64,000 nt of DNA from Zygnema circumcarinatum (taxonomy: Eukaryota > Streptophyta > Zygnematophyceae > Zygnematales > Zygnemataceae), in the NCBI GenBank assembly GCA_037447605.1, contig CM074804.1, forward strand, positions 2,162,960-2,226,959. The letters run 5' to 3'. A program made the position numbers and the translations under genes. Shown one piece after another: positions 24,856 to 41,249 of the stretch (positions are counted from its first letter, which is position 1; each line of letters opens with the position of its first letter). The notes beneath the pieces were generated by a model. The model was not told the DNA's origin. It was given only the letters and a program-made list of their open reading frames with translations, and made no database searches.

Positions 24856-27800
24856 TCATTCTGAAGCCAGTAGGAGAGCCCTGAGACCAGCGAAGGGTAT
24901 TCTGACAGGAGAGCCAACTCCCTCTGCTCCCAAGTACCGATAACAGAAAGGATTGTCAGCCATCTCCTGCCCCTCGGGAAAAGTGACAGGCAGGGTCGAC
25001 GGCAAGAGGCTAACCTTGGACTTCTTGGAGCCGGGCGTGAGGTACATGGCCATGACTACCAGCACATGTAGCCCGTGTGAAACTGTCATGAAGCCACGAC
25101 AACATGTAAGACTTGCTTCGCCCTCTCACTTCAGACACGCGAATCTTTGACTGCAAACGAAAGGAGAGAGAAGGAAAAGGACGGAGACGACAGAACGGAC
25201 GAGCAACGAAGACGAGACGAACAATCTTTGGTGGCAATGATGAGGAAGAAATCGGAATCGACGAAAGAAAGTCAAGCAAGGAGGCGGAGGATTCCGACAG
25301 AGTGGAAAGGGCGAGTAACACTTAAGATACAGAGAAACTGAGAGAGAAAGGGCGAAGCAAAACCAAAATTTAGCGAGCAGACAAAGCCATGCTTATAAAC
25401 ACCCACCTGCAAATGCCTTTGCTGTTTCACTGAAGTGAGGGTCCTTTCCTACCATCTCTGCCAGCGAGAGGCCCACGACAGAAATGCCCACATGGACAAC
25501 CTCTCCTTTCTGTCCGACAGTGCCTGTTGCACCAGCGGCCAAGTCCTCATTACAACCATGTCAGAATAGTCGAGTACAGAGGTGGTAGTCTACATGCCCA
25601 AAAAAGCCAATGCCTAAAGACGGCAGCTTGTAGCCCTGATACCTGGACGACGGGTTTAACCCACCTGGACCAAGCTCTGATTGCTTGTAGTCAAGCCGCA
25701 GCAGCTCGCTTGTGCTCAACTCCAGTTGATCAAATTTCTTGTCTCGAACTGTCCCGCCGCCCCTCTCCACACCCATGTTTTAGCTGCTAACGACCACTAC
25801 TCGTCATGCGCCCCCCCACCTCGCCTTCATTTCCCTGCACTACATCAGCAATGGTGCCGGGCAACGCCACTCACGCTGCTCGGCAAAGCGCCTCCTCCCC
25901 AGTGTGCCTGCCCCGCAGACGAGCAGCCCTGCCATGATCTCGTCTCTGATGTCCACATGGGCCGTTGTCGGGTCAAAGTTGTCTGTACCTGACACGATGG
26001 CTGCCAGCTGCACAAGGGGCATATGAACCCCTTCTGAATCTTTACATGGATAGCTGACTGTGGCTGCAGGATTAGGGCGAGGGTTGCATGTGGGTGGGGT
26101 GAGGTTGTATGGCGAGCGGGTCTGCAGGGCCTTGGTAAATGGGTGCACAACGTGGGTTTTCTGAGGGCAAAAAGCCGTAAAAGGCAGGCATGCCAGGCAT
26201 GCAGCCATGTGCATGAACGTTCAAGAGTACCGAGACAACTAATTTATTTTCGGAAAACAATATGCAGTCGTCGTTTTGTTTCGCGCGGAATTGCATGCTT
26301 ATGCACTTCGAAGAGCGAGGTTGGTGAGTCAGTGCGAGCGTGCATGGGAAAAGCGACAGATGGGCGGGAGTCACCAAGAAAGTGCAATTTGCTCGACTGT
26401 CACCATCACAGCTGGTGGATGATTTAGCTGTGAAACTTTCTAATCAATTTTGGGCAAACGCCAACCTAGTGAGCAGTATACATCAAAAATTTCTCAGAGA
26501 AATTTTATCAACAGTTCCTTCATGAACATTGAAATTGTGCATTACAGAACCTCAAAATTTTCACTTAATGCAGCAACCTTTACAGGCACAAGGGTCTGCT
26601 CAGAATTCCAGGCGAGCCCCACAGCTTTTTGCGCTTGTGAACAGGGTTTATTGAAAAACACCAAGACTTGAGTTGAGGTAGGAAGCATACCAAGAGGCGG
26701 CACAAAGCACGATTGCCAAGGAGCTCCGATGACGTATCCGAAATTTTCTCAGCCACCAAAGTAGTACAGCTGCCAACCTGCCTCGCCACAACGTCAGTGG
26801 TGTTCACATATACCAAAGATCTGCCCGCAAGTGGGTCCGCAGCCTTACCTCCTGCATGGTAGTATTGGTCACCCAGGGGTACCGCACCTCCGCCTGCACT
26901 CATTATGGCCCTTATAAACACCTTTCCATGACGAAAGCAAAGCGGCTCGCTTAATTGTAAAGGGAAGCCAAATTACAAGCAGACAGGCAGCTCACTGGGC
27001 GATTGTCGATGATCTCCACAATCACATTCTGCAATGCCTGCAAAGCGAATCAAGAGAACTCGATCAGAATGGGAACGGACGAATGAGTTCATCAACAACA
27101 GTGAGTCAACAAAGGAACAGAAAAACGATGCAGTAAAGAGCCAGGCTGTTTGGAATGAGCAATTGCATAGGCAAGGGCAGCATGTCCACAAGGCCAAATA
27201 GCAAAGGTACGATACCAAGGGGAGTGACCCCGAGGCTTGGGATACCAAAAATGAAAGCATACCAAAGGAATAAAGAAGGAAAAATGTGCAGGCAAATTCA
27301 GCTATAAAAAGCGACAAGAAGGAAGCACAGTCGGTTTATAATAGTGTTCCCAAAAAAGAAGGGCCAAGGTTATTAAGCGCTTTGCGGCCGCTGGTAGAAT
27401 GCCAGGGCAGGAAGTCATGAGCTTGAGCATGACTACTGCATTTGAAATGTCTCTCCTGGAGGAGTGTACAAAGAGTTTTACAAAGTACCAGAGAAGAAAA
27501 TGAAACTGCGAATACTTGGATTGAAAATGCAAACTGAAAGGAAGCTATTTAATAGAGTCAGAGAAACTGCAAGATGTCTGGTAACTATCAGTGAGCACCT
27601 CCCCCGAGGGGAAAGAAAATCTGCAACTACCTGACAACAGAGTGCAGTAACGACCATGAACAGCTGCACACACATTTGATGGAAAGCCTGGTCGCAAAGA
27701 GAGTGTCACATATTAAAAATGCAAAGAGTCTTACCTGGTAAGCAGGCGTAAGCAAGGACTGGGCCACCAACACCAGCTGCAGGCGGTTTCGGGCATATAG

Positions 27801-28616
27801 GTCCAACAAATTTATCTGCCTCCACCCCTTGCCGCGTGAGCCACTGGGCACGCCTTCCCTCCCCCTCCCCCAATCACTCCTACTCTTCCCGTGCTGACCA
27901 AAAGAGAAGGCTGACCTCATCTGCAAAGACGACGGCGTGGATATCTACGCCAGTGGTCTGCAGCAGCCACGCGGCGTCTGTTCGCAGGTGGAAGTCGCTC
28001 CGCGGAATGGCAATAAAAGGCACGTGGCACAGCTCCGCCTCTGGCGGGCGAACTGTCTCCAGCAGGTAGGCATATGCTATTGCAGAAGCCATGGAGTCGA
28101 GATCTGTCCTGCCGCATTCCTCCCCCGCACTCCAAAGCAGCAACATCAGACCCCTCCAATGCGCTCTAAGAGCAGAGGAGGCCTCAAGAGAGCGAGTGCG
28201 CACCGGCAGCCTCGTTCCCCATCACTACGCAGAAGGTGCAACTGCTACTTGCTTCCGCCAACTTCTGCCGACAGTTGCGAAGGAATGCGTTGATCTCCGC
28301 CACCCCTTCCCACTGCTCGCCTGCCTCAAGCATCCTTCCGCCGTAGAAAAGAGCAGCGGATTCTGTATGTTTCTTCGATTTTTTCACGCTTTCGTCCACC
28401 TGCGCAGGAAAGTTGGTCCTGAGCGTCAGCGGCCTCCGCTGGCCTTCCTGTGCCCTGCAGTGTGTGGAAGAAGCAATGAGAGCGCAGCACCTGCGCGAAG
28501 GAGTGAGCGAAGAAGGCCTGCGCGCCTCCTCCTCCCCGCAAGGGATCGTATAAAGCGGAGGCGGGGGCGGAGGAGTCGTCCGGCGTTGCACCCCGCGAGG
28601 CCAGCCACGTGAACAT
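24856..28616 (-). CDS. PRUNE / exopolyphosphatase homologue with degenerate DHH motif
   Basis: DHH-DHHA2 superfamily, closest to PRUNE1/PPX1-type phosphoesterases that cleave short-chain polyphosphate. Eleven exons in phase: 28616-28400, 28320-28204, 28103-27916, 27815-27735, 27037-26996, 26893-26849, 26777-26691, 26007-25875, 25748-25665, 25505-25407, 25082-24856; 439 residues against about 453 for human PRUNE1. Motif I is intact as VVMGNEAADLDSMASA, formed across the intron after 28204. IPRSDF and VFADE follow. VGSCTTLVAEKI, IVSGTDNFDP and a DHHA2-like C-terminal half (GISVVGLSLAEM, GLHVLVVMAMYL) are present. The signature LVDHH/N is replaced by LVAQS in LVLVAQSLLTPAYQ, so at least one metal-binding site should be lost. 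Exon 1 (72 residues) has no clear counterpart and may be a targeting extension. The borders of exons 1-2 and 8-11 are less certain. Confidence 0.85.
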
Positions 28617-28625
28617 GGCGGGCCG

Positions 28626-28626
28626 A

Positions 28627-28662
<36 letters not shown>

Positions 28663-28745
28663 AGGAGGGAGGGAGGGAGGGAGGGAGGAAGGGAGGGAGG
28701 NNNNNNNNNNGAGGGAGGGAGGGAGGGAGGGAGGGAGGGAGGGAG
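28626..28745. repeat. GGCA and GGGA tetranucleotide tracts with assembly gap
   Basis: About nine GGCA units run into a GGGA tract that is interrupted by ten N (28701-28710) and then resumes. The gap falls inside the repeat, so the array is probably longer in the genome than shown. Confidence 0.9.
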
Positions 28746-28935
28746 CAGATGGCGACGCAGCACCACCCTGCCACTGCCAGGAAGGCGCCGGGAGAGGGAG
28801 AGGGAGAGGGAGAGGGAGGGGGAGGGGGAGGTGCCCGTCCCCTCCCGGCCCGGCCCGGCCCGGCCACGCGCGCGTACCGTACAGCCATCCATGCGGCCAT
28901 GCACGCATGCCTGCATTCTTGCGAGCGCCACGCGA

Positions 28936-28990
28936 CCGACCGACCGACTGAAAGACTGACTGACTTTCTGACTGACTGACTGACTGACCG
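28936..28990. repeat. GACC / GACT tandem repeats
   Basis: Several GACC units are followed by GACT units with small interruptions, in the divergent promoter upstream of Z-ISO. The unit matches the repeat in the last desaturase intron. Confidence 0.75.
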
Positions 28991-29176
28991 CCGCCCCCGC
29001 CAGCCTTCAAGCGCGGCGAGTCGAGTCGACCGACCAATTCTGCAAGTGATTTATTAGTCGCGTTAAGTGTGTGTTTCAGCCACGGCAGGAGGGAGAGCGG
29101 GAGTGGGAGGGAGGAGTGGAGAGGGAGGGGGAAGAAAAAAGGAAGTGAAGGGAAGGGGGAGTGGGAGGGGGGCCCA

Positions 29177-31675
29177 ATGGCGTGCTGTGGCTGCCGTGCT
29201 CTGAAAGGGGCGGCGGCCCGTCTTCGTAATGTGGACGCCATCTCCCCCGCCGCCCCTCCCCCTCCCTTTCCGTCTCCCATTCTCTCTCCCTCTCCCCGCC
29301 GACCTCCGACATCCCTGAAGCTGTCGGGCGGGCCTCTGCTTCGCCGCCAAGCTCTCCCGCAGCTATGGGTTCGTGTTCCTCCTTCCTCCCGCGAGCTGCC
29401 TTGGGTAACCGCGGTGCTTCCCACTCAGAGCGAAGCGCCTGAGGAGCTTCCGGACGAGGCAGGCAGGGGCTTGGTCGGTGAGGATGCGGCAAATTTTGAT
29501 TGGAGAGAGGAGAAGACGTCATCCTGGGTGGCGTTCACTGCAGTGCTGCTTGTAGTGCTGGCTGCGCTGTACGTTGTCTGGCTCGACCCGAGCTCAGGAT
29601 ATGGTAGCCCCTACGTGGATGCGCTGGCCACTCTGTCGGGCGGCAATTTGGAGGTGAGCTTGGCTTCCTCGTGCAGCTCGTCTGGTTGGGATTCTCATCT
29701 TGATGGTCTGCATTAGGGAGGGGAAGTGGAGTGCAATCTTCAGCTTCTATTTCTGCTAAGTGCGGCAGCTGCGTATACTCCTAGGCTAATTGGAGCCCGC
29801 CTTGACAGTTTTTAATCGTATTCCGCCTTTTTGATGGACTTTAAGAGTTTTTCAACCTCCAACAACCGATTTTGTCCCTTTGCATTTCAATAAGCAGAAA
29901 AGCTTTGAATCGCTCCCGCTGTTTCGCGTCCATCCCTGTGTAGAAGTTTAGCCTTCAGTGTCCGTCCGTGAGGGGTTTATTTGAAAGAGACTTTCCGCTT
30001 TTTCGCTGAGCAATTGTCGTCAAAGCCCATCCCTTTGCCCACTGTCAAGTGGTTCTTTACATGTCATACCATCACTAGCTTTGCCAGCATACGAGCCAAT
30101 TCTGTCAGTCGTCCGCACTTGGATCTTAGAGGAACATGCTGGAATCTGTCGCCTCTCCTTTTGGATGGCAGAACCCTGTTCGCGAACGTGGCTCGCTCAT
30201 ATTGCAGTGACGTTTGGAATCGTTTTGTAGCTCCTTTGTCGCTGCGCGGTTTATTGGAATCTCAGGTTCAGATACCGGTTTCCCAGTCAAAACAGACGGC
30301 CTTCACTCCCTTATGATATCCTGTGCTATATTCAATTGAGATGCATTCCCCGTTTGCATCGTTGTTACCAGAGGCGACTTCGAAAATACAAAGCCGGAGA
30401 TGGAGATCGTATGCCTCGGGAGTGGCCTCCAAATTCACACTGGACCTCCGTCTGTGGTCAAACTGGGGTCACGCTTGGGGTTTTCCGTTGGCCACGCTTT
30501 CCTTATCTACACCGTCATGGCAGCGTTGTGTGTGCAGGTGGAGATGGTGCTTCTGCTTACCATCTTTGCCATTGTGCACAGTGGCGGTGCAGCTCTGCGC
30601 TCTTCTGCAGAGAAAGTGATTGGTGAGCGTGCATATCGTGTGCTGTTTGCCGGCTTATCGTTACCTTTGGCGGTTTCCGCTGTGGTGAGCCTTCTCCTCG
30701 TGCTCAGCGACATAGCAGACCGTTCAATTTCCATGTTTATTGGGCTGTGTTTTTTGTTTCCTCAGTTGAATTATGTGATCGTCAATGAAAATGATCGTCC
30801 ATTTGGGGTGCAGGTGTTCTTCATCAACCATCGGTACGGTGGCACGCAGCTGTGGCAGCTCCGCACTGTGCCGGGTGTGCACGAGCTTGTGTGGCTGTTG
30901 TCCTTCATCTCCTTCTTCTTCCTCTACCCTTCCACATTTAACCTGCTTGAAGTAGCTGCTGTCGACAAGCCCAAGGTGCATATGTGGGAGACGGGCATCA
31001 TGCGCATAACCCGCCACCCACAGGTAAAGGAGGGGGCCTTCAAAGATCCATGCCTCTAAGAGAGGAGTCAGAACGTTTGCGGCTTGTTGACAGTTTGGCA
31101 TTTGTAGGGAAAAATGTGCGCGACTTTCCCTCCTACCGTTGTAGCAATGCTTGGCGTTAGTTTAGCATGGAAGTCTTGTTTGCGCATCGCTAATGGGTCA
31201 GAGGAGGTGATGAACCTATCGTTGGTCTGTTGTTTCGTTTACCGTGATTGAAATGCCGATCAGTAAATAGGTGAGGCTATGTTTGTCACACTGATGGCAG
31301 CCGACTGGGCACTCCTGGTGACCTGCCTGTTCGATGCAGATGGCGGGACAGGTCATCTGGTGTGTGGCGCACATGCTGTGGATCGGGAACTCCTTCACTC
31401 TCACCACCTCCTTGGCGCTGTGCGCCCACCACGCCTTTGGCGTATGGCATGGCGATCAGCGCCTCGCCCGTCGCTACGGGGCGGCCTTCGAGGAGGTGAA
31501 GGAGCGCACCAGCATCGTCCCTTTCGCTGCCATCGTGGACGGCCGGCAGCAGCTTCCTCAAGGATACTACCGAGAGTTTTTGAGGGTGCCGTACTTTGTC
31601 ATCGTGGGAGTGACTGTGGGGGCATACCTCAGCCATCCACTGATGCAGCAGGCGAGCCGCTGGCTTCACTGGTAG
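29177..31675 (+). CDS. Z-ISO: 15-cis-zeta-carotene isomerase (Z-ISO)
   Basis: Plastid integral-membrane haem enzyme of the NnrU family. It isomerises the 15-cis bond of 9,15,9'-tri-cis-zeta-carotene between the two desaturation steps of carotenoid synthesis. Four exons in phase 0: 29177-29653, 30538-30684, 30814-31023, 31340-31675; 389 residues, slightly longer than land-plant enzymes because of a long Pro/Ser/Arg-rich transit peptide (about residues 1-85). Diagnostic stretches are IFAIVHSGGAALRSSAEK, INHRYGGTQLW, FFFLYPSTFNLLEVAAVDK, GIMRITRHPQMAGQVIWC and RTSIVPFAAIVDGRQQLP, ending QASRWLHW. Candidate haem-ligand histidines lie in IVHSG and RHPQ. At least six hydrophobic segments are visible. 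The start at 29177 is chosen because it begins the transit-peptide-like region; an in-frame ATG at 29069 adds only repeat-encoded residues. Confidence 0.95.
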
Positions 31676-32285
31676 ACCATTCTCACAGGCACGGCCGCGC
31701 CTTCAGCTACTTGGGGTGAAATTTTCCTGGCAGACAGCTGATTTTCTAGGGTGCTGGTTTCTCAATTCCAGTGCTTCTTTCCGCTCCATTGTGTCTCCAA
31801 TTATTCAGTTACCATCACACCGCATACAGTACATGGAAATAAGCAGTAAGTCAATACTCTACTTTATTGGTGTCAAGTATTCCTGTTGTGTGTTGCAGTA
31901 TAAGGTCTGTGATGTGCGGGTGGTCCCCTTATGTCGCCTGTGTCCATCTATTGGCACTTGTACCTTCACTCTTAAGCCCCGCTGGAAGAAGTGCTGGTTG
32001 GACCCAATGGTCCTCTCATCTCGAAAAACACGTGATGCCGTCCAGAATTCCTGCTAATCCAGCTTTGTTTACGAACACGAACAAGTGGCGACTCACATAG
32101 GACTGTGACTGAAGCGACAATGTGCACACTTGGTTTCAGAATGCACACCGTTCTCCATCGGCTTTCCAGATACAATATTTCAAAGAGTCCATCCATTAGC
32201 TTTCCCGTGCGTTGCTTCCAAAAGGGCGGACAGTGCACTGGCTCTGCCAGCAAGCGCCTCGAATCGCACCTTGTGCGTGGAGGCG
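31676..32285. other. Convergent 3' region
   Basis: This lies between the Z-ISO stop (plus) and the MetAP2 stop (minus). It presumably contains both 3' UTRs. No coding signal or repeat was recognised. Confidence 0.5.
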
Positions 32286-36985
<4,700 letters not shown>

Positions 36986-37112
36986 GCTTTCCTCCTGCAC
37001 ACCGTCCTTCCAGAGCATTACAGTAACTCCAGACGACCGCCCCCTCCCTCGGTCCCCTTCGTTGCGGACGGCGCGCGGGCGCTCGCGTAGCTCTCCGAAG
37101 TGCGTCGCGGCC
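36986..37112. promoter_or_regulatory. Compact divergent promoter, MetAP2 / TRMT2A
   Basis: About 127 bp separate the chosen start codons. The interval remains open in the MetAP2 frame up to a second ATG at 37114, which overlaps the TRMT2A ATG at 37113 in a CCATGG palindrome. No TATA box was seen. At least one transcript probably starts inside the neighbouring gene's 5' region. Confidence 0.5.
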
Positions 37113-40100
37113 ATGGCGGTGGAAGCAGAGACTGCAGCGGCGCCTTCCGAGGTCCAAGCGGCCGCTGGAGTGGAGGGGGGCAGCAGCAGCGACAGGCTCT
37201 TTTCTGGGAAGGAGGATGCGGCTGCAGAGGTAAAGGCAGAGGGTCGGCTGGATACCGAGGATCGACCGGAAGCAGCAGGGGGAGCTCTGGCAACTGAGGG
37301 TCCCTACTTCAAAACCAGCCTCTGCGTTTACTGGCGGAAAGGCTCCTGCCGGAGGCCGGACTCCTGTAGGTATGCGCATGGAGAGGACGAGCTTCGCCAG
37401 AAGCCTGATGGCACCTGGGATCCTTCCTCAGAGCAGGGGAAAGCTAAAGCTGCCAAACCTAAAGCTGCGGTGGGTGCCAGCATCTCTGGTGGCAAAGAGG
37501 AGGTGAAGCTGTGCGTGCTTAATTGTCCGCTCAACTGGCAGTCAGCTGACATCAACAACCTTCTGCACTCGCTGGTGGCGCATCTCAACCTCTCACATGA
37601 TCGTGGCGGCTGCTCCATGTTGGCATTCCTTTACTGATCTGCTTTGCTTCGAGGATCGACCAAGCATCTGCTTTGTCATCCCGACTGAGCAATGGAGCAG
37701 GAGAAGTTCCGAGGGCAAAGGGGACTTCTTGGGTTTGCTCGCAGGGCCTGAGCTGCGGAGCTGTAAAGAAACGGCGAGGATTGTCGAATGCTTTCCTGAC
37801 TTTTGACTCCAAAGCATCTGCGGAACCAGTCGAGCAGGTCAGACCGGAGTTTTTCATCCTCAATCCTTTCAAGTATTGTTTCGGTATAGCATTGCTGTTT
37901 CGATACAATCGCGCACCTATTGTCAGCTGAATTGCAGGTCACAGACGGGTCCTGCAGGCTCTAGAAGGCTATCACGTTCAGGGTGAAAAGAGTCGGCAGC
38001 TCCATGTGGCACCAGCACTCCCGAGACAGTGGGAGCGGTCAGGGTTGGAGAAGTCCGAGGAGGAGCCTGTCAGCAGTGACGATAGCGACAAGGGCGATGA
38101 AGCGGAACCAGTACAACCTGCTGGTCGCGAAATCTGGGAGGCAGTGACACCTCTGGCGAACTTGCCATACTCGCAGCAGCTTGAACAAAAGAAAGGAGAA
38201 ACTGTTCGACTCCTCAGGACCATGGTTTGTGCTCCATGCATTCACCATTCTTGGTATTTGGAGGCAGTATAAGTGTTAGGATAATGGGTTTTTGGAAGTG
38301 ATTTTTCGTCTTATTATTGCGTTGTGATTGAACGGGGTTGCAAGATAAATGGCACAACTTCCTGCGTTGCCAGACTTTGTCCTGCATTCCTTCAGAACTG
38401 CAGGATCATGTGGTGGCAGGCTATACGTCCTTTGAGCTGCGCTAGCGGATTGACGGATGTGGTCGTCATAGAGGGAGGCTTGCATGTTTACCATTGTGCA
38501 TTTGGGCCGGCTTTCTAACAGGTGCGTAAAACTCGAAAATGCTGCCCGCGAGGCCAGCCTCTGCCAGAATGGGTGGCTTCAGCTCGTGAACATGGTAAGT
38601 CTTCGGAAGCTCCTTGGCCAGGGAGGCAGAAGATAACGTACATGGTTTGTGTAGTTTTTTTATTCGCGTCTCTATTTTTGTGAAGGCAGACAAAAAGCTG
38701 AGAGATAATTGTTTGAAGAGCAATAGCCACGGAGTCGTTGAGCTCAGCACTGTGGGTTGTCCTGCAGGTAACCTTCCATGTGAGTTTCTGGGGGTAGTGC
38801 CATCCCCACAGGAGAATGGGTACCGTAACAAGTGTGAGTTCAGTATTGGGCTGTCAGCGCAGGGTGAACGCACTGTTGGTTTCCAGCTTGGCATGTATAG
38901 GTGAGTTTCCATGACTTCTTTTCAATCCTTTTAGTTGGCATGAAATTTAGTTTCCTTTGCAATAGTTCCGCACAATGCAGCATGCATTTCAAGTCTGGGT
39001 TGACTGGTTGACTTGCAGGGAAGGAGTCACAGCTATAGCCGAACCACGGGATTGCAAGAATGTGTCGTTTGTGGCTGCTGAGTATGCCGCAATGCTGCAA
39101 CGGGTGGTTTGCAACTCTCCGCTGCCAGTTTGGGACAAAAAAACCAACTCTGGCTTCTGGCGTATGCTCACTGTATGAATTTTAGTCCCTTCACCTACAT
39201 GTCGTTGCGTCCCTCATATTGGCTTCGGACTGAGCACTGCGTACCCAGTCGTGTATGAACGGGATGAGAGGAAGTGTGATGCAGGTGCGAGAAGGGAGGC
39301 CAGAACGAATTAGCGAAGGTGATGGCGGTCCAGCAATTCCAGCAGAAGTGATGCTGATTGTCCAGGTATGCACGGACCTATTTCCACTCCCAAAGGAACT
39401 GAGGCTGATGGATCATTCTTTTTCCCTCTGTTGCAGTGAGCCCCTTTGAGAGGTTGACTGGGGAAATGATTCTTGTGGTCGCAGGTCAATCCGGAAGGTG
39501 TGCTGCCTGCTGACGTGACAGCAGAAATAGAGCGCATGGCGGCTGCTCTCACCAGCGAATCGCAAGCCGCACGTCCTTCACTGCCCCTTACAGTGATGTT
39601 GCTGCAGGTATGCAAGTTTCTCTCTCACGGGGCAAACTCTTTATCGCCAATCTTCTGGCGGAGTTGGCTCATGTTTCAAGTTCAATGATGCATGTTCAGA
39701 ATCTAACGGCCCCAGTTTGACATGTCGCTCAGGTTTCAAAACGAGCATACCTGTTGGAACCCGAAAAAGAAAATTGGTTATTAATGTAATGTCGAAAAAT
39801 ATATTTCTCTCTTCTCAGTACGATGAATTCGTCATAATTTGAGGAGGGAAAAAGGGTGCAGGAGCACACCGGTGTCTCCAACGCGGCCCCTGCTGACTGT
39901 CCCCTCCGCCTCATACCACTACCCACAGGGGTTGCAAGTCAGGACCCAGTTGCCAAAGATGAGACCATGTGCATCCATGAACACTTAGGAGGCCTCAAAT
40001 TCCAGATCTCTCCAACAGCGTTTTTCCAGGTACGGTCATGGCCGGCTCCTCCTTACAGCCTCCTCACCTATTTTTTGTTCTGTTGCACCTCTTTTGACTG

Positions 40101-41249
40101 TGCAGTACGTTGGCGTTGGAATGACAGGTAAATACGCTTGCAGCGGAGAAGCTCTATGCATTGGCCGGAGATTGGGCCGAATTGGGACCGGACACATTGC
40201 TATTTGATGTCTGTTGCGGAACTGGCACTATTGGCCTTTCATTAGCCCACCGAGTGGCCAAGGTAGGTGTGGGAAACTGTGGATTCAGTTATGGTTGGAG
40301 AAAGCAGTTTTTTTTTCTGTTTCTATTCTCAGGTTACAGCTCTGTCTGGTGTATTTACATACTGGGAATTGTTGTAGGTGGTTGGCATTGAGATGAACGA
40401 GTCTGCAGTTGAGGATGCCCGAAAGAATGCGCGTATCAACAACATCACGAATTGCGATTTTGTCGCAGCCAAGGTGCTTATTTCCGACACTTGTCCTCTT
40501 GCTCTTAGGCGAGGAATAGTTGCTCAGCCTTACAGCTGACGCGTGGACCAAGTGGAATTGAACCAGGCAGAGGATGTGATGGCACGCCTTCTCGAGGAGT
40601 ACTCGGCGGAGGATGCTGTTGCCAGCGACACGCCTGAAATGGAGGGGCCTGCTACGAAGAAGCTTCGCGTGGCGGATGTGGAGCCGGCTGAGGAGTGCTG
40701 CTCGTCTACGATCAGCAAGCCTGAGTCCAAGCCCTCTGCTTGCAAGTTCTCAAATGTAGTCGCCATTGTCGACCCGCCCCGTTCTGGGCTACATCCAACT
40801 GTACGGCTCACTACCTGCAACCTTCTGCTCTTTCATTGATACTCAGCGATTCTGCAGTAATGAACTTCAACATTCCCGGGCTCTCCGTGGTAGCTATTTT
40901 CTGTGTGGCCACCTCTGAATGCTCGCTCGTGATCTATTGGGTGATGCAGGTGGTCCGCACACTGCGCGCGCACGCGCAGCTAAGGCGGCTCGTCTACGTG
41001 TCCTGCAACGGGGCGACCATGGTCGCAAACGCGCTTGAGCTGTGCGCTCCGCTGCCTGAGGGCGCAGCAGAAGGGGGGCAGCATCGACCTGGGAGGCGCA
41101 GGGGGGGGGGGCATCCAGGAGTCTCGCAGGCCAAACAGCGCTTGCAGGGCATGGCGTTCTCAGCTCCATTCCGCCCCATGAAGGCAGTGGCGGTGGACAT
41201 GTTTCCGCACACTGCGCATTGCGAAGTGGTGATGCTTTTTGAACGTTAG
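37113..41249 (+). CDS. TRMT2A: tRNA (uracil-5-)-methyltransferase, TRMT2A type
   Basis: SAM-dependent enzyme of the TrmA/Trm2 family, which makes 5-methyluridine in tRNA. Exons: 37113-37574, 37745-37837, about 37938-38224, 38522-38594, 38768-38900, 39019-39172, 39285-39365, 39485-39607, 39862-40029, 40128-40262, 40378-40473, 40567-40800, 40950-41249. Domain order: a CCCH zinc finger (CVYWRKGSCRRPDSCRYAH), an RRM-like region (LSNAFLTFD, VLQALEGYHVQGE), the TrmA central domain (NGYRNKCEFSIG) and the methyltransferase core. Motifs: ISPTAFFQ, SAM site FDVCCGTGTIGLSLAHR, IVDPPRSGLHP, catalytic Cys in LVYVSCNGAT and the general-base Glu in HTAHCEVV. An extra zinc finger ahead of the RRM is a feature I associate with plant members. 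The junction between exons 2 and 3 does not close in frame with canonical sites. The start ATG 37113 has a good GCCATGG context. Confidence 0.92.

Larger units (their letters stand above)
28617..29176. promoter_or_regulatory. Divergent promoter, PRUNE homologue / Z-ISO
   Basis: This 560-bp region separates the two start codons. It contains GGCA and GGGA repeats, an assembly gap, GAGGGA and CCGGC runs, GACT repeats and another purine-rich tract at about 29090-29170. No TATA box was seen. Low-complexity sequence makes the true spacing uncertain. Confidence 0.5.

Noticed and set aside
24495-24917. Minus-strand open frame ELALLSEYPSLVSGLSYW overlapping the end of the PRUNE homologue.
   Set aside because: It overlaps the last PRUNE exon in another frame, and no intron can separate the two because the gap is under 20 nt. 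The PRUNE frame stops cleanly at 24856.
28426-29424. A 332-residue minus-strand open frame across the PRUNE/Z-ISO promoter.
   Set aside because: It is encoded largely by tetranucleotide repeats, runs through the N gap and lies antisense to the well-supported Z-ISO first exon.
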